Positions 8,247-16,984 of a stretch of DNA of 64,000 nucleotides are shown here, piece after piece. Source of the DNA: Gemmatimonadota bacterium (GTDB lineage Bacteria; Latescibacterota; UBA2968; UBA8231); assembly GCA_018672475.1 (NCBI GenBank), contig JABHFS010000189.1, positions 31,565 to 95,564 of the forward strand. The letters are read 5' to 3'. The translations under genes and the position numbers were made by a program. The stretch's first letter is position 1; each line of letters begins with the position of its first letter. The notes beneath the pieces were generated by a model that saw only the letters and a program-made list of their open reading frames with translations, was not told where the DNA came from and did no database searches.

Positions 8247-9545
8247 ATGCCCGAAACCGCCGGTGACACAACAACCGAAGAAGAATCACCTTCCCAAGCA
8301 TCGCGCCGCAAAAGCCAGTCGCGGCTGATCGCCATCGCCGTCTCCGGCTCGACCAACAACGCCCTGCTCACCTCCATTGTCCCGCTCTTCTTGCTCTCGT
8401 TGGGCGCCTCGCCCTTTGTCATCGGTATAGCCGCCACTAGCAACCATATACAGAAGATGGGCCGCGTCGTCGGTTTGCAATTTATGCACCGCACCGGCAA
8501 AGCTGGATTATTTTTCTGGGGTCGGCTCGGCTCGCTGCCCGCCGGGATCGCGTTGGCGCTATTGGCCTATCAGGGCGGTGCTGGCGTTTGGGCCGCGTGG
8601 ATCGGTCTAGCGGTTTTTACTATCCGCGGCACGGTGCAGCAAATGGGCAATACTGCCTGGTGGCCCTTGGTCCAAGACAACACCGCCAGCGGTGGCATAG
8701 GCTCCTTCCTCACACGTATGCGCCTGCAACAACGCCTGCTCGAACTGGTCTTGCCGCTCTTGGTAGGCTGGTATCTCGGCTCACAGCCCACAGCCAACCA
8801 CTTCGCCCTACCCTTCGCGCTGGCGCTCTTTTCAACCTTTGCCGGCGCATTCCTCGCGCGCGGTGTCGCCGAAAAGGCACAGCCTGTAATCAATGAGGGC
8901 TTGCTCCCGCGCCTGCGCCAGGTCATCGCCGAACCGCCCATGCGCGCCTATGCCTTTTTCATTATGGCCCGCACCGCCGTGCTCTCGGCTACTTTCCCGC
9001 TCTGGGTCGTCGCCCTTACAGACTGGGGTTTGCCCGTAAGTTATTTCGTCTGGATGACACCGGTGCAAGCCTTGGGTTATATGGCCGGGCTACACGGTTG
9101 GGGGCGGATGGTCGACCGCCACGGCAGCCGCGGTGTGCTGACCATCACCTTGATCCTGCAAGCAGCAATGGCCCCGGCCTGGCTCTTTTTGCCCTCCGGT
9201 CTCCCGTGGATCACGCTGTGGGCGAGTACAATCTACTTTCTCTGGGGTGCGTTGGACGGCGGTCATCAAATGGGCCAGTCACGGGCGATGCTCGATGCCG
9301 TTTCCAAAGAATACCAGGCCGAAGGTTTTGCCATCGCTATTTACGCCTCGGCGCTGGGCGGCTTCGTCGGCGGCATCACCGGTGGCTCCCTCTTCCAGTG
9401 GGCACCGGCACTAGCCGGTGCAAGAGGCCCCCTCTTTTATCTGACAGCCGCGCAACTCACTTTTGTCGCCACCTGGCTCTTGAGCAAGCGGCTAGCTGGC
9501 TATCGCGAACAGACTTCGGTGCGCTGTTTATTGCGACTGCGCTAG
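8247..9545 (+). CDS. MFS transporter
   Basis: A 432-aa integral membrane protein with about 12 hydrophobic helices, split 6+6 by a hydrophilic stretch (VAEKAQPVINEGLLPRLR), after a charged N-terminal tail of about 30 residues. The organisation is that of the major facilitator superfamily. I do not recognise a substrate-specific signature. It is monocistronic between a divergent coiled-coil gene and the RNase D gene; the 79-bp gap to the latter has no terminator. Confidence 0.8.
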   Translation: MPETAGDTTTEEESPSQASRRKSQSRLIAIAVSGSTNNALLTSIVPLFLLSLGASPFVIGIAATSNHIQKMGRVVGLQFMHRTGKAGLFFWGRLGSLPAGIALALLAYQGGAGVWAAWIGLAVFTIRGTVQQMGNTAWWPLVQDNTASGGIGSFLTRMRLQQRLLELVLPLLVGWYLGSQPTANHFALPFALALFSTFAGAFLARGVAEKAQPVINEGLLPRLRQVIAEPPMRAYAFFIMARTAVLSATFPLWVVALTDWGLPVSYFVWMTPVQALGYMAGLHGWGRMVDRHGSRGVLTITLILQAAMAPAWLFLPSGLPWITLWASTIYFLWGALDGGHQMGQSRAMLDAVSKEYQAEGFAIAIYASALGGFVGGITGGSLFQWAPALAGARGPLFYLTAAQLTFVATWLLSKRLAGYREQTSVRCLLRLR

Positions 9546-9624
9546 ACCTTGCTGTCACCGGACCCTTACCATATTTTCTATAGGCCGCGTATGAGCCTTA
9601 TTCCTTGAGACTTCCGCTGGACAT

Positions 9625-10734
9625 ATGATCGATACCCCACAGGCGCTCGCCGAACTCGTCGAACGCGCCCTGCAGAAAACTTGTGTCGCCGTCGACACCG
9701 AATTCGTCTGGAACCGCACCTATTATCCCAAGTTGGGTGTGGTGCAACTCGCGCTCGCCAGCGACGACTGCCACTTGATCGACACGGTGGCAATTGAAGA
9801 CCTCTCACCACTGGCCCCCCTACTCGAACACCCGGATATTGTGCTCATCTTGCACGACGCCGTGCAAGATTTGACCATTCTGCGCCAAACTACCGGCGCC
9901 TTTCCGCTCAATATCTTCGACACCCGTTGCGCCGCCGGCCTCGCCAATATGAGCTCGACCAGCTCGCTGGCCGAATTGCTGGAAAATACGATCGGCGTAT
10001 CCCTCGACAAGACCGAGACGCGCACCGATTGGGTACAGCGACCGCTCTCCGAGGAACAGTTGGCCTACGCCATCGACGATGTCTGTTATATGCACGAAGT
10101 CCGCGACGTATTGATCAAACGCGTCGAGGAGATTGGCCGCAGCGAATGGCTGGCCGAAGAGTTGGCGACCTACGACAAGCCAAGCCTTTACGAAGACCGG
10201 GACCCGCGCGAGCAATATCAGCGGGTCAAGGGCGCCGGCCGCGCCTCCCCCCGCGAATTCGCCGTCTTGCGCGAGGTAGCCGCCTGGCGAGAACACGAGG
10301 CACGCCGCCGCGACCGCCCGCGCAGCCATGTACTCACCGACGAAACACTGGTCTTCCTGGCCCGGCGCAAACCGCAAGCCATAGAAGACTTGGCGCAAAC
10401 CCGCGGAATTAACGCACCACGCGACGGCGAGCGCATCCTCGAAAAAATTCGCATTGGCCTGGAAATTCCCGACGACGAGTGCCCGCGCCGCCCGCGCCGC
10501 AAACGCTACGATGAAGACGTCATTGAGCGCAAACTCTCCGAATCGATAGACCACTTGCGCAAGCGAAGCAGCGAGGCACAAATCGACGCGCCTTTCGTCG
10601 CCGCCCGCGCCGAGGTCCGCAGCCTCGTCCTCGACGCCGAAGACGCCGCACCGGAAGCCCATCGCCTGCTGCGCGGATGGCGACGCGACTTAGTCGGCGC
10701 GGATCTGCACGGCATCGCCACGCGTGCCGAATAG
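9625..10734 (+). CDS. rnd: Ribonuclease D
   Basis: A 369-aa 3'-to-5' exoribonuclease that trims tRNA precursors. The DEDDy exonuclease residues are all visible: D24 and E26 in VDTEF, D82 in HDAVQD, and Y148/D152 in YAIDD. One HRDC-type helical domain follows at about residues 215-290 and a second, more basic helical region finishes the protein, as in E. coli RNase D (375 aa). It is followed 105 bp later by a mechanosensitive channel gene. Confidence 0.93.
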   Translation: MIDTPQALAELVERALQKTCVAVDTEFVWNRTYYPKLGVVQLALASDDCHLIDTVAIEDLSPLAPLLEHPDIVLILHDAVQDLTILRQTTGAFPLNIFDTRCAAGLANMSSTSSLAELLENTIGVSLDKTETRTDWVQRPLSEEQLAYAIDDVCYMHEVRDVLIKRVEEIGRSEWLAEELATYDKPSLYEDRDPREQYQRVKGAGRASPREFAVLREVAAWREHEARRRDRPRSHVLTDETLVFLARRKPQAIEDLAQTRGINAPRDGERILEKIRIGLEIPDDECPRRPRRKRYDEDVIERKLSESIDHLRKRSSEAQIDAPFVAARAEVRSLVLDAEDAAPEAHRLLRGWRRDLVGADLHGIATRAE

Positions 10735-10839
10735 TGTGCCTGCGTCCGCATCATTCCGGCAAAAAGTAACGCTGAATTAGCCAATGACCTGCTTTAAAGG
10801 CTATCTTAGGTAGATACCACTTTCCCTGCAGATAACTCC

Positions 10840-12090
10840 ATGCTCAATATACTGCAACAAATCCTGCTCGAATTGGGCCTCGGCGAAGACTTCGCCGCGA
10901 CCGGCGCCCGGACCGGCGTTTCGATCCTGGTCGCCCTGGCCGCCCTGATCGCCCACCGCCTGGCCAGAGGCCCCGTCCTGCGCACCATCGACTCGCTCAT
11001 CCGCCGCACCAACACCGATTGGGACGACGCCCTAATCGAGCGCCGGGTCCTGCACCGCTTGGCCCATCTGGTGCCCGGCCTGGTTATCTATCGTCTGGCG
11101 CCACTGGCCCTGGTCGGCCATGCCCGATTGCAAGAAATAGCCGATACCGGGGTCCAGATCTATCTGGTGCTCACCAGCATGCTGGTCATCGACGCCTTGA
11201 TGAGCACAACCGTCGACATCTACCGCAGCACCAAGACCTCGCGCGAAATATCAATCAAAGGCCTGATACAGTTTCTAAAGGTCATCCTCTACTTTCTCTG
11301 CGGCGTATTCGTCGTCTCGGTACTGCTCGGCAAATCGCCGTTCTACCTGCTCAGCGGCCTAACGGCGCTGACGGCGGTACTACTACTGATCTTCCGCGAC
11401 GCGATCCTCGGCCTAGTCGCCGGCATCCAACTTTCGGTCAACCGCATGGTCGCGCGCGGCGACTGGATCGAAATGCCCAAATACGGCGCCGACGGCGATG
11501 TGCTCGACGTGACGCTGACGACGGTCAAGGTGCAAAACTGGGATAAGACCATCACCACCATCCCCACCTATTCCCTGATCAGCGAATCGTTCAAAAACTG
11601 GCGCGGGATGCAGGATTCGGGCGGCCGGCGGATCAAGCGTTCGGTACATATCGATATCAGCACCGTCAAATTCTTGGACGAGCAGATGATCGAGCGTTTT
11701 GGCAAAATCCAGTATATCACCGACCATATCGAACACAAAAAACAAGAATTGGCCGAATACAACGAACTCAACCAAGTCGACCTATCTCATTTGGCCAATG
11801 GCCGGCGCATGACCAATGTCGGCACCTTCCGCGCCTATGTGGAAGCCTATCTGAAAAACCACCCGCAGATCAGCCAAGAAATGACCTTTCTCGTACGGCA
11901 ATTGGCCCCCACCCCCAAGGGGTTGCCTATCGAGATCTACGTCTTTTGCAAAGACAAGGTCTGGGCCAATTACGAAGCGATTCAGGGCGATATTTTTGAC
12001 CATATACTCGCCATCATACCCATTTTCGATCTGCAGGCTTTCCAGGAGCCTGCGGGCAAAGACTTCCGCGGATTAAACCCAGCCGACTAG
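10840..12090 (+). CDS. MscS-family mechanosensitive ion channel (YbdG-like)
   Basis: A 416-aa inner-membrane protein with about five N-terminal hydrophobic helices and an MscS beta-domain. The signature is FRDAILGLVAGIQLSVNRM, then GDWIEMPKYGADGDVLDVTL, as in the YbdG/MscM branch, which is also about 415 aa with an insert in the C-terminal domain. It releases solutes under hypo-osmotic stress. No partner genes are apparent. Confidence 0.88.
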   Translation: MLNILQQILLELGLGEDFAATGARTGVSILVALAALIAHRLARGPVLRTIDSLIRRTNTDWDDALIERRVLHRLAHLVPGLVIYRLAPLALVGHARLQEIADTGVQIYLVLTSMLVIDALMSTTVDIYRSTKTSREISIKGLIQFLKVILYFLCGVFVVSVLLGKSPFYLLSGLTALTAVLLLIFRDAILGLVAGIQLSVNRMVARGDWIEMPKYGADGDVLDVTLTTVKVQNWDKTITTIPTYSLISESFKNWRGMQDSGGRRIKRSVHIDISTVKFLDEQMIERFGKIQYITDHIEHKKQELAEYNELNQVDLSHLANGRRMTNVGTFRAYVEAYLKNHPQISQEMTFLVRQLAPTPKGLPIEIYVFCKDKVWANYEAIQGDIFDHILAIIPIFDLQAFQEPAGKDFRGLNPAD

Positions 12091-12189
12091 CTCAATTTCT
12101 TGGTCTTTCAATTTAAGCTATCGTCTAATTTCGCATTATATTATCCCAAGAGCATCTAATTGCACGCATCGACAGATAAGGACACAAGC

Positions 12190-12240
12190 GGTCAAATATG
12201 ACCTTTATTGTTGACATAAACGGACAATAAGGGCTATTAT
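12190..12240 (+). promoter_or_regulatory. Promoter with overlapping palindromes (candidate operator)
   Basis: A sigma70-like promoter is readable: TTGACA at 12211-12216, an 18-base spacer, and TATTAT at 12235-12240, 22 bases before the ATG of the HTH-MNT gene. An inverted repeat TTATTGT (12205-12211) / ACAATAA (12224-12230) straddles the -35 box, and a second palindrome GGTCA-AATA-TGACC lies just upstream (12190-12203). Because the first gene of the operon has an HTH domain, autorepression at these sites is the simplest inference. Confidence 0.6.
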
Positions 12241-12261
12241 AGGCTACCGCCAACCAATACT

Positions 12262-12942
12262 ATGGACGACTTACTCACCATTAAAGAAGCGGCCGCGCTG
12301 ATGAAAGTCACCGACCGCACTATCCGGCGTTGGATTGCCGATGGGCGGCTCGATGCGAGCAAAATCGCCCGCACGGTGCGCATCCGCCGCGCAGCGCTTG
12401 AAGCCTTGGTGCAACCAGGTCCAGGCAAAACCCAGCACCCGGATCATAGTCGAATCGAAGCACTCGGGACGCCTTCCCCCAGCGCCAGCAACGCGCCAGT
12501 AGCGATGCCCAAGACCCCCCACATCCCATCTGAAAATGAGACCGGGTCACCAGTAATATCCGAGCTCCACGATAGGGTCCTACAAGCGCCCGCCCCCCAG
12601 ACCTCCCCGGCCTCTCCAATCGCCGGTCAACCTCCACTGCGGACACCACCGCCCGACCTGCAAACTATTTTATCCGCCTTGCGACAGAAGTTGCCTTTTA
12701 TCCGCACCCAATACGACGTACACCTGCTCGGCGTTTTCGGCTCGTATCGCCGCGGTGAACAAACCCCCACCAGCGACCTAGAGCTGCTGGTCGCCTTCCG
12801 CGAAACACCCGGTCTGTTGAAGTATATCGAGCTCGAGCACTATCTGAGTGATCTGATCGGCGTAAAGGTCGATCTTGCAATGGGGGATGCGCTCAAAGCG
12901 CGCGTTGGGGAAAACGCCCAGCAGGAGGTCGCTTTAGTATGA
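12262..12942 (+). CDS. HTH domain fused to MNT nucleotidyltransferase (MntA-like antitoxin)
   Basis: A 226-aa two-domain protein. Residues 5-48 form an excisionase/MerR-type HTH (LTIKEAAALMKVTDRTIRRW). A Pro/Ser-rich linker spans about 50-132. Residues 135-226 form a minimal nucleotidyltransferase with GS160-161 (GSYRRGE) and a catalytic pair D172-x-E174 (SDLELLV) where the family normally has DxD. MntA antitoxins add AMP to a Tyr in the HEPN toxin HepT. The HTH fusion would let the antitoxin also repress its promoter. The D-to-E change may reduce or alter catalysis. The HEPN gene overlaps its stop codon. Confidence 0.8.
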   Translation: MDDLLTIKEAAALMKVTDRTIRRWIADGRLDASKIARTVRIRRAALEALVQPGPGKTQHPDHSRIEALGTPSPSASNAPVAMPKTPHIPSENETGSPVISELHDRVLQAPAPQTSPASPIAGQPPLRTPPPDLQTILSALRQKLPFIRTQYDVHLLGVFGSYRRGEQTPTSDLELLVAFRETPGLLKYIELEHYLSDLIGVKVDLAMGDALKARVGENAQQEVALV

Positions 12943-13298
12943 AGCAAAGCGACAAAACAATGAGCTACCTAGACGATATGCTCAGTGCCCTAAAGCACAC
13001 CGCTCGTTTTATCGAAAATATGAGCTACGAGACCTTCCGCCACGACGATAAGACTCTCTTCGCGCTAAAACACGCCCTCGGCATCGTCGGCCAGACCGCG
13101 CAAAAGATGCCACCGTCGCTTAGAGAGCAGTATCCCAATATACCTTGGCGGGAAATGGCGCGCATGCCCGATAAACTAGCCTACGATCATATCGGCGTCA
13201 GCCAGATGGTCCTCTGGCAGACGGCTCGCGTAGATTTGCCGGCGCTCGCGCCCGCACTCGACGCAATGCGCATCCGCGTCAAAGATGCCATGGGCTAA
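12939..13298 (+). CDS. HEPN (DUF86/HepT-like) protein with altered catalytic motif
   Basis: A 119-aa all-helical protein matching HepT/DUF86 over its whole length: YLDDMLSA, then FALKHALGIVGQTAQKMP, then YPNIPWREMARMPDKLAYDH. In active HepT toxins the RNase motif is R-x4-H-x-Y; here the aligned residues are P77-x4-Y82-x-H84, so Arg is lost and His and Tyr are exchanged. AGGAGG lies ten bases upstream and ATG overlaps the upstream TGA. I infer either an inactivated toxin or a repurposed partner of the HTH-MNT protein. Confidence 0.8.
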   Translation: MKQSDKTMSYLDDMLSALKHTARFIENMSYETFRHDDKTLFALKHALGIVGQTAQKMPPSLREQYPNIPWREMARMPDKLAYDHIGVSQMVLWQTARVDLPALAPALDAMRIRVKDAMG

Positions 13299-13411
13299 AA
13301 CGAACGGACTAGGCTCACTTTAACAGGGAATAAATCCCATCCATGAATTGGGCCCTTCCTACCAGAAACGGCCCCGTGAATTTGCTCCACCTCAGCAGGG
13401 TAGAGGAATAG

Positions 13412-13735
13412 CCCCTTATAAATAGCCGCACCGCCACCGAAGCCGACCTCGACGCCTTGGCCCAACGATTCGACCAGTATCGCACCTTCTACGAACAACC
13501 ATCAACCCCAGACGCCGCCCATGCCTTTCTCACCGAGTGATTGCAACGCCGTGCATCACATATAATCTGTGCGACCAACGGCGAACGCATCGTCGGCTTG
13601 GCCCAGCTCTACCCGAGCTTTTCTCCGGTTTCGATGCAGCCGATTTGGATTCTCAACGATCTCTTCGTCGATCCCGGTTGCCGACGCGGCGGCGCTGGCC
13701 GCTTGTGCCTGTTCGACAAGCCGGCCTACATTAGG
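13412..13735 (+). pseudogene. GNAT acetyltransferase remnant
   Basis: The plus-strand frame from 13412 reads SRTATEADLDALAQRFDQYR, then after a TGA at 13538-13540 continues HIICATNGERIVGLAQLYPS and WILNDLFVDPGCRRGGAG. This is the order of a GNAT N-acetyltransferase: beta1/alpha1, beta2-3, and the acetyl-CoA-binding R-x-x-G-x-G/A loop (here RRGGAG). The protein lacks a start codon, has the internal stop and is cut off just after the acetyl-CoA loop, where the frame runs into the ogt gene. Clearly decayed. Confidence 0.8.
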
Positions 13736-13753
13736 GTAACCAGAAGGATCACC

Positions 13754-14260
13754 ATGGCCACAGAAAACCTGCCCTACATTACCATGGCAAGCCCCGTCGG
13801 CGAATTGCTGCTTGCCGGCGATGAAGCGTCGCTGAAATACATTCATTTCGAGAGCCATGCCTTCACACCCCCGCCCGAATGGCAAGCTGTCGAGGCTTTG
13901 CCTTATCCGGTCGTCGAACAGCTCGCCGCCTATTTCGCCGAAGACCTGCGCGACTTCGACCTGCCGCTCGCCCCGGAAGGTACGACCTTCCAGCTCGAAG
14001 TCTGGGCCGCCTTGCAGGAGATCCCCTATGGCGAGACGATCTCCTATCTCGACTTGGCACACGCCATCGGCAACCCCGACGCGGTACGCGCCGTCGGTCT
14101 GGCCAATGGCAAAAACCCGCTATCGATTATCGTGCCCTGCCACCGCGTCATCGGCAGCGACGGCAAGCTCGTAGGCTACGGCGGCGGTCTGCCGATCAAG
14201 GAGGCCCTGCTCAAGCTCGAAGGCGCCCTGCAACCCGATCCCCAACTCTCGCTCTTTTAA
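13754..14260 (+). CDS. ogt: Methylated-DNA--[protein]-cysteine S-methyltransferase
   Basis: A 168-aa suicide DNA repair protein that transfers O6-alkyl groups from guanine to its own Cys. The active site PCHRV is at residues 128-132 (C129), preceded by the helix-turn-helix with the Arg finger (DAVRAVGLANGKNP). The ATG at 13754, with AGAAGGA just upstream, is the real start; the frame continues upstream only because it fuses with the GNAT remnant. A gap of 23 bp with GGAGG leads to the next gene. Confidence 0.93.
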   Translation: MATENLPYITMASPVGELLLAGDEASLKYIHFESHAFTPPPEWQAVEALPYPVVEQLAAYFAEDLRDFDLPLAPEGTTFQLEVWAALQEIPYGETISYLDLAHAIGNPDAVRAVGLANGKNPLSIIVPCHRVIGSDGKLVGYGGGLPIKEALLKLEGALQPDPQLSLF

Positions 14261-14283
14261 AAACCGTTCCCATCGGAGGCCCT

Positions 14284-15387
14284 ATGTCCACCTATCGCGT
14301 CGCCCTAATCGGTACCGGCCGCGTCGGTTATCAGTTCAGCTTTTCCGACCTGCCCGACAACCACGCGGCCGCCATCAGCCAGCACCCGTCCTGCGAGTTG
14401 GTCGCCGGCGTCAACCGCGGCCGCAAAAAACTCGATGCCTTCGGCCAGCGTTTCGGCGTCGAGGCCCTCTACCACGACTACCAGCAGATGCTCGCCGAAG
14501 TGCAACCCGATATCTGTATCGTCGCCACCCACCCCGAACTGCACGCCGAAATGGTCGAAGGCTGCGCCAAAGCCCCTTCCACCAAGGCCATTATCTGCGA
14601 AAAGCCGATGGCTCTCTCGCTAGCGGAGTGCGACCGCATGATCGCCGCCTGCCAAGCCGGCAATATCTTATTGCAAATTAACCACAACCGCCGTTGGAAC
14701 CCCGAGTGGGTGCTCGCCAAAAAACTACTCGACGAAGGCGCGATCGGTGAACTCAACCACATTTATTGTTATATGGACGGCGGCAAACCCTCGCCCACAT
14801 GGCGCAGCGAAAACGAAGGCCCGCTATTACATGATTTCACGCACTACTTCGATCTGATGGATCTCTACGCCGGCGAGGTCGAATGGCTCTCCGGTATGGC
14901 CGAGCAGCGTTCGCGGCCTTGGGCGGTCGAGGATTTTTCCGCCGCGATGATGAAATTCAGAAACGGCAGCACTGGCCTGATCTGCGGCGCCGAACTAACC
15001 AAATATACCGACCACGCCTTCGAATTACGTGGCACCACCGGTCTGATCCGCATGGATGCCGAACAGGTCCACCTCTTCCAGTGCAAGGTCTCGATGTCCG
15101 AACCCGACAGCGGTTTTGAGTGGAGCGCGTTAGAAGAGGTTGCAGTCGAGCGACCGGCTCCGTGCTCAAGCTATGTAGAAGCGCTCGCTGAGTTGATCGA
15201 TGCATTAGAAGACAAAGGCACGCTGCGCAGCGACGGTGCGGTTGGCCGCCGCTCGCTGGAGATGGTCATGGCGATTTACCAATCGCAATTAGAGGGTAAT
15301 AACCCTGTTCGCTTTCCCGTCTCGCTCGCCGAATCGGGTGTCGAGGCGCTGCGGCGAGAGGGTAACTTCGTGGAGCGGGCGTCCTAA
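14284..15387 (+). CDS. Gfo/Idh/MocA family oxidoreductase
   Basis: A 367-aa NAD(P)-dependent oxidoreductase. The Rossmann motif GTGRVG is at residues 9-14 and the family motif CEKPMALS follows at about 107. A conserved HDFTHYFDLMDL near residues 183-194 occupies the place of the catalytic D-x-x-x-H region. These enzymes oxidise or reduce sugars, inositols and similar polyols. Start supported by GGAGG seven bases upstream. It follows ogt by 23 bp and may be cotranscribed with it by accident of position. Confidence 0.9.
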   Translation: MSTYRVALIGTGRVGYQFSFSDLPDNHAAAISQHPSCELVAGVNRGRKKLDAFGQRFGVEALYHDYQQMLAEVQPDICIVATHPELHAEMVEGCAKAPSTKAIICEKPMALSLAECDRMIAACQAGNILLQINHNRRWNPEWVLAKKLLDEGAIGELNHIYCYMDGGKPSPTWRSENEGPLLHDFTHYFDLMDLYAGEVEWLSGMAEQRSRPWAVEDFSAAMMKFRNGSTGLICGAELTKYTDHAFELRGTTGLIRMDAEQVHLFQCKVSMSEPDSGFEWSALEEVAVERPAPCSSYVEALAELIDALEDKGTLRSDGAVGRRSLEMVMAIYQSQLEGNNPVRFPVSLAESGVEALRREGNFVERAS

Positions 15388-15406
15388 GCACACGCCTCAG
15401 GTTAGT

Positions 15407-15832
15407 TCACACGCGACGTACAAATCTTGATTCCCAACCATCGGGTACTGCGCCGGAGGATGGGATCTTGCCCAACGGCTCCGCATCGCCGCTGAGCTCG
15501 ATCCCATCCTCCGGCGTATCCGTCCCCCATATCAACTGCACGATATCCTGCCCGCCGCAAATCACATGAGTCGTTTCCCCTGCATCCACCACCCTTACTT
15601 CTGACCCCTTTATGCTCAAAACCATCTCTTCATCCCCGGTCGAAATAAGCAGGTGCCCTTTCCATTGCATCAGTGGGAAGGGCGTTGAGCGCCGCGACAG
15701 TTCAGACACCAGCTTCTCAAATAAGGATCGCAGATTGACGATGCGGGCGAGATAAAACGGCGCTACCGGCGTCCTGCGTGAAGCAAGCCGATAGCGCCGT
15801 TTTGGCGAACGAATATATTGGACTGTTACGTT
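15407..15832 (-). pseudogene. C-terminal SCP2-like remnant of an Eis-type acetyltransferase
   Basis: The open minus-strand frame 15832-15407 reads FYLARIVNLRSLFEKL, then KGHLLISTGDEEMVLSIKG, then GGQDIVQLIWGTDTPEDG. This is the pattern of the sterol-carrier-like C-terminal domain of Eis/DUF4081-type GNAT proteins, in which a small beta-sheet domain ends with a (V/I)QL(I/L)WG motif. The acetyltransferase domains are missing and no start codon is credible, so I call it a 3' remnant. A possible internal GTG start at 15709 would give 100 aa. A 17-bp stem-loop lies inside the frame. Confidence 0.5.
15754..15803 (-). terminator. Long stem-loop, probable terminator of the lipoprotein gene
   Basis: Arms of 17 bases at 15754-15770 and 15787-15803 pair with one imperfect position, which becomes a G-U pair in the minus-strand transcript; the loop is 16 bases. 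The arms begin with AAAA and end with TTTT, so it can act in either direction. It lies 46 bases beyond the lipoprotein stop codon. Confidence 0.7.
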
Positions 15833-15848
15833 TTAAAGAACGCCCACG

Positions 15849-16631
15849 TTAGAAGGTGTATTGCAAGAGGTCCTCTACCCCTTCTAACCGAAAAGCCACG
15901 CCCTCCAAGCCTGGATACAACCCCCTAAACACCGTCAAATCAAAACGCAATTCGCTGGTAATAAATGCCTCGCAGGCATCACCATTGCCCTCGTGCACTA
16001 GCTTCAGCATATGCTGCGGCGGGATAGACTTGCTCGCCGCCAGCGATGCTAACAAAGTAAATACGTGAGCTTCACACCCCCCACTATATCCGACCACCAA
16101 CGCCAGTATATCACCCTCGACGCGGGCTTCTTGCAGTGTGAACGCATCCCCGGCTACGGCCATGTCCATGGCAAAGCGCGGCCGCCCCGGATCTACAGGT
16201 GTCGGCTCATCAACCTGATCCGAACGTATGCTGACCGTCCCACCTTGCAGCAAGTCAATACAGCGGCCCGCACTGCAAGCTAGCATCGGTTCATTAGGCA
16301 CCGAGCAATCCGAGGCATATTCATAGCGCTGGTTCATATCGGCTTCAAAGGCGTTATACACTGCGAGCGGTTGGGCGAGCGCAGCCGAATCCGCCACGGA
16401 ATAGATTATATACTCCCAGGGACCACCGCAGGGCTTCGCCCCCAATCCTGCAAAACGACAATCCTCAAGCGCTCCGCACGCAGCTTCCCCGACAAGCGCT
16501 TCTATATCCTGCCGCGTCGCGGCCAATTGCGCCCGATCGCCTTCCTCAGTGCGCTCCACTTTGACCGAATCCGAACTACCGCAAGCGCCGATGAAAAGCG
16601 CGATCAACGCCAAGATCCCAAAAGATCTCAT
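15849..16631 (-). CDS. Lipoprotein of unknown function
   Basis: A 260-aa exported protein. Residues 1-17 are a signal sequence ending in the lipobox IGAC (Cys17), predicting lipid attachment. The mature part has a Cys-rich N-terminal domain (EAACGALEDCRFAGLGAKPC, then a YNAFE segment and SDCSVPNEPMLACSAGRC) whose six or more Cys could form disulfides, and a C-terminal beta-rich domain containing GGCEAHVF. I recognise the first domain as recurrent in lipoproteins from several phyla, but no function is known. It is monocistronic and followed by a long stem-loop. Confidence 0.75.
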   Translation of the reverse strand: MRSFGILALIALFIGACGSSDSVKVERTEEGDRAQLAATRQDIEALVGEAACGALEDCRFAGLGAKPCGGPWEYIIYSVADSAALAQPLAVYNAFEADMNQRYEYASDCSVPNEPMLACSAGRCIDLLQGGTVSIRSDQVDEPTPVDPGRPRFAMDMAVAGDAFTLQEARVEGDILALVVGYSGGCEAHVFTLLASLAASKSIPPQHMLKLVHEGNGDACEAFITSELRFDLTVFRGLYPGLEGVAFRLEGVEDLLQYTF

Positions 16632-16780
16632 AACCTTCTCCTCCTACCCCTAATTATTTGCAAAGCCCGTGCCGGCCAGGCATCATATTTTTGCACTGGC
16701 CGAGCAAACCACAATAAACAAGCACTTAGATTTTTCACACTTGTCGCCAGAGCCCCACCTAGCTTTGTTCTATCACATTC

Positions 16781-16798
16781 CTGAGGCAAAAGCCTCAG
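16781..16798. repeat. Short perfect hairpin in the leader of the 16985 gene
   Basis: CTGAGGC and GCCTCAG (7-bp stem) enclose AAAA. It sits in the 353-bp region between the divergent lipoprotein and oxidoreductase genes, about 100 bases upstream of a copy of the recurring leader element. No T-tract follows in either direction, so I do not call it a terminator. Confidence 0.4.
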
Positions 16799-16903
16799 AT
16801 TTCTAATACCTCGCACTTGCTCGAATCGATCTTTAAAAACCGGGGTCCACTACAAAATGAACCGAAGGTCAGACCGAAGGCTGCCCCGCAGCGGCTTTGC
16901 AGT

Positions 16904-16946
16904 CCCCGGAACCGACCCGGTATGGTCGGCGAGAATGAGCGAGACA
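16904..16946 (+). promoter_or_regulatory. Recurring leader element, copy A
   Basis: The core reads CCCCGGAA, then a perfect hairpin CCGACC-CGGTAT-GGTCGG, then CGAGAATGAGCGA. It ends 39 bases before the ATG of the downstream oxidoreductase, in the same orientation. The hairpin arms differ from those of copy C (CCCGCC/GGCGGG) by paired changes, which suggests a conserved RNA or DNA fold rather than simple sequence identity. Confidence 0.55.
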
Positions 16947-16984
16947 GCCCTTGATCTAACCGCATACTCCGGAGAACACAAGCC

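Noticed and set aside
13295..13498. Minus-strand 67-aa frame opposite the GNAT remnant
   Set aside because: The opposite frame matches a real protein family; this one is its shadow.
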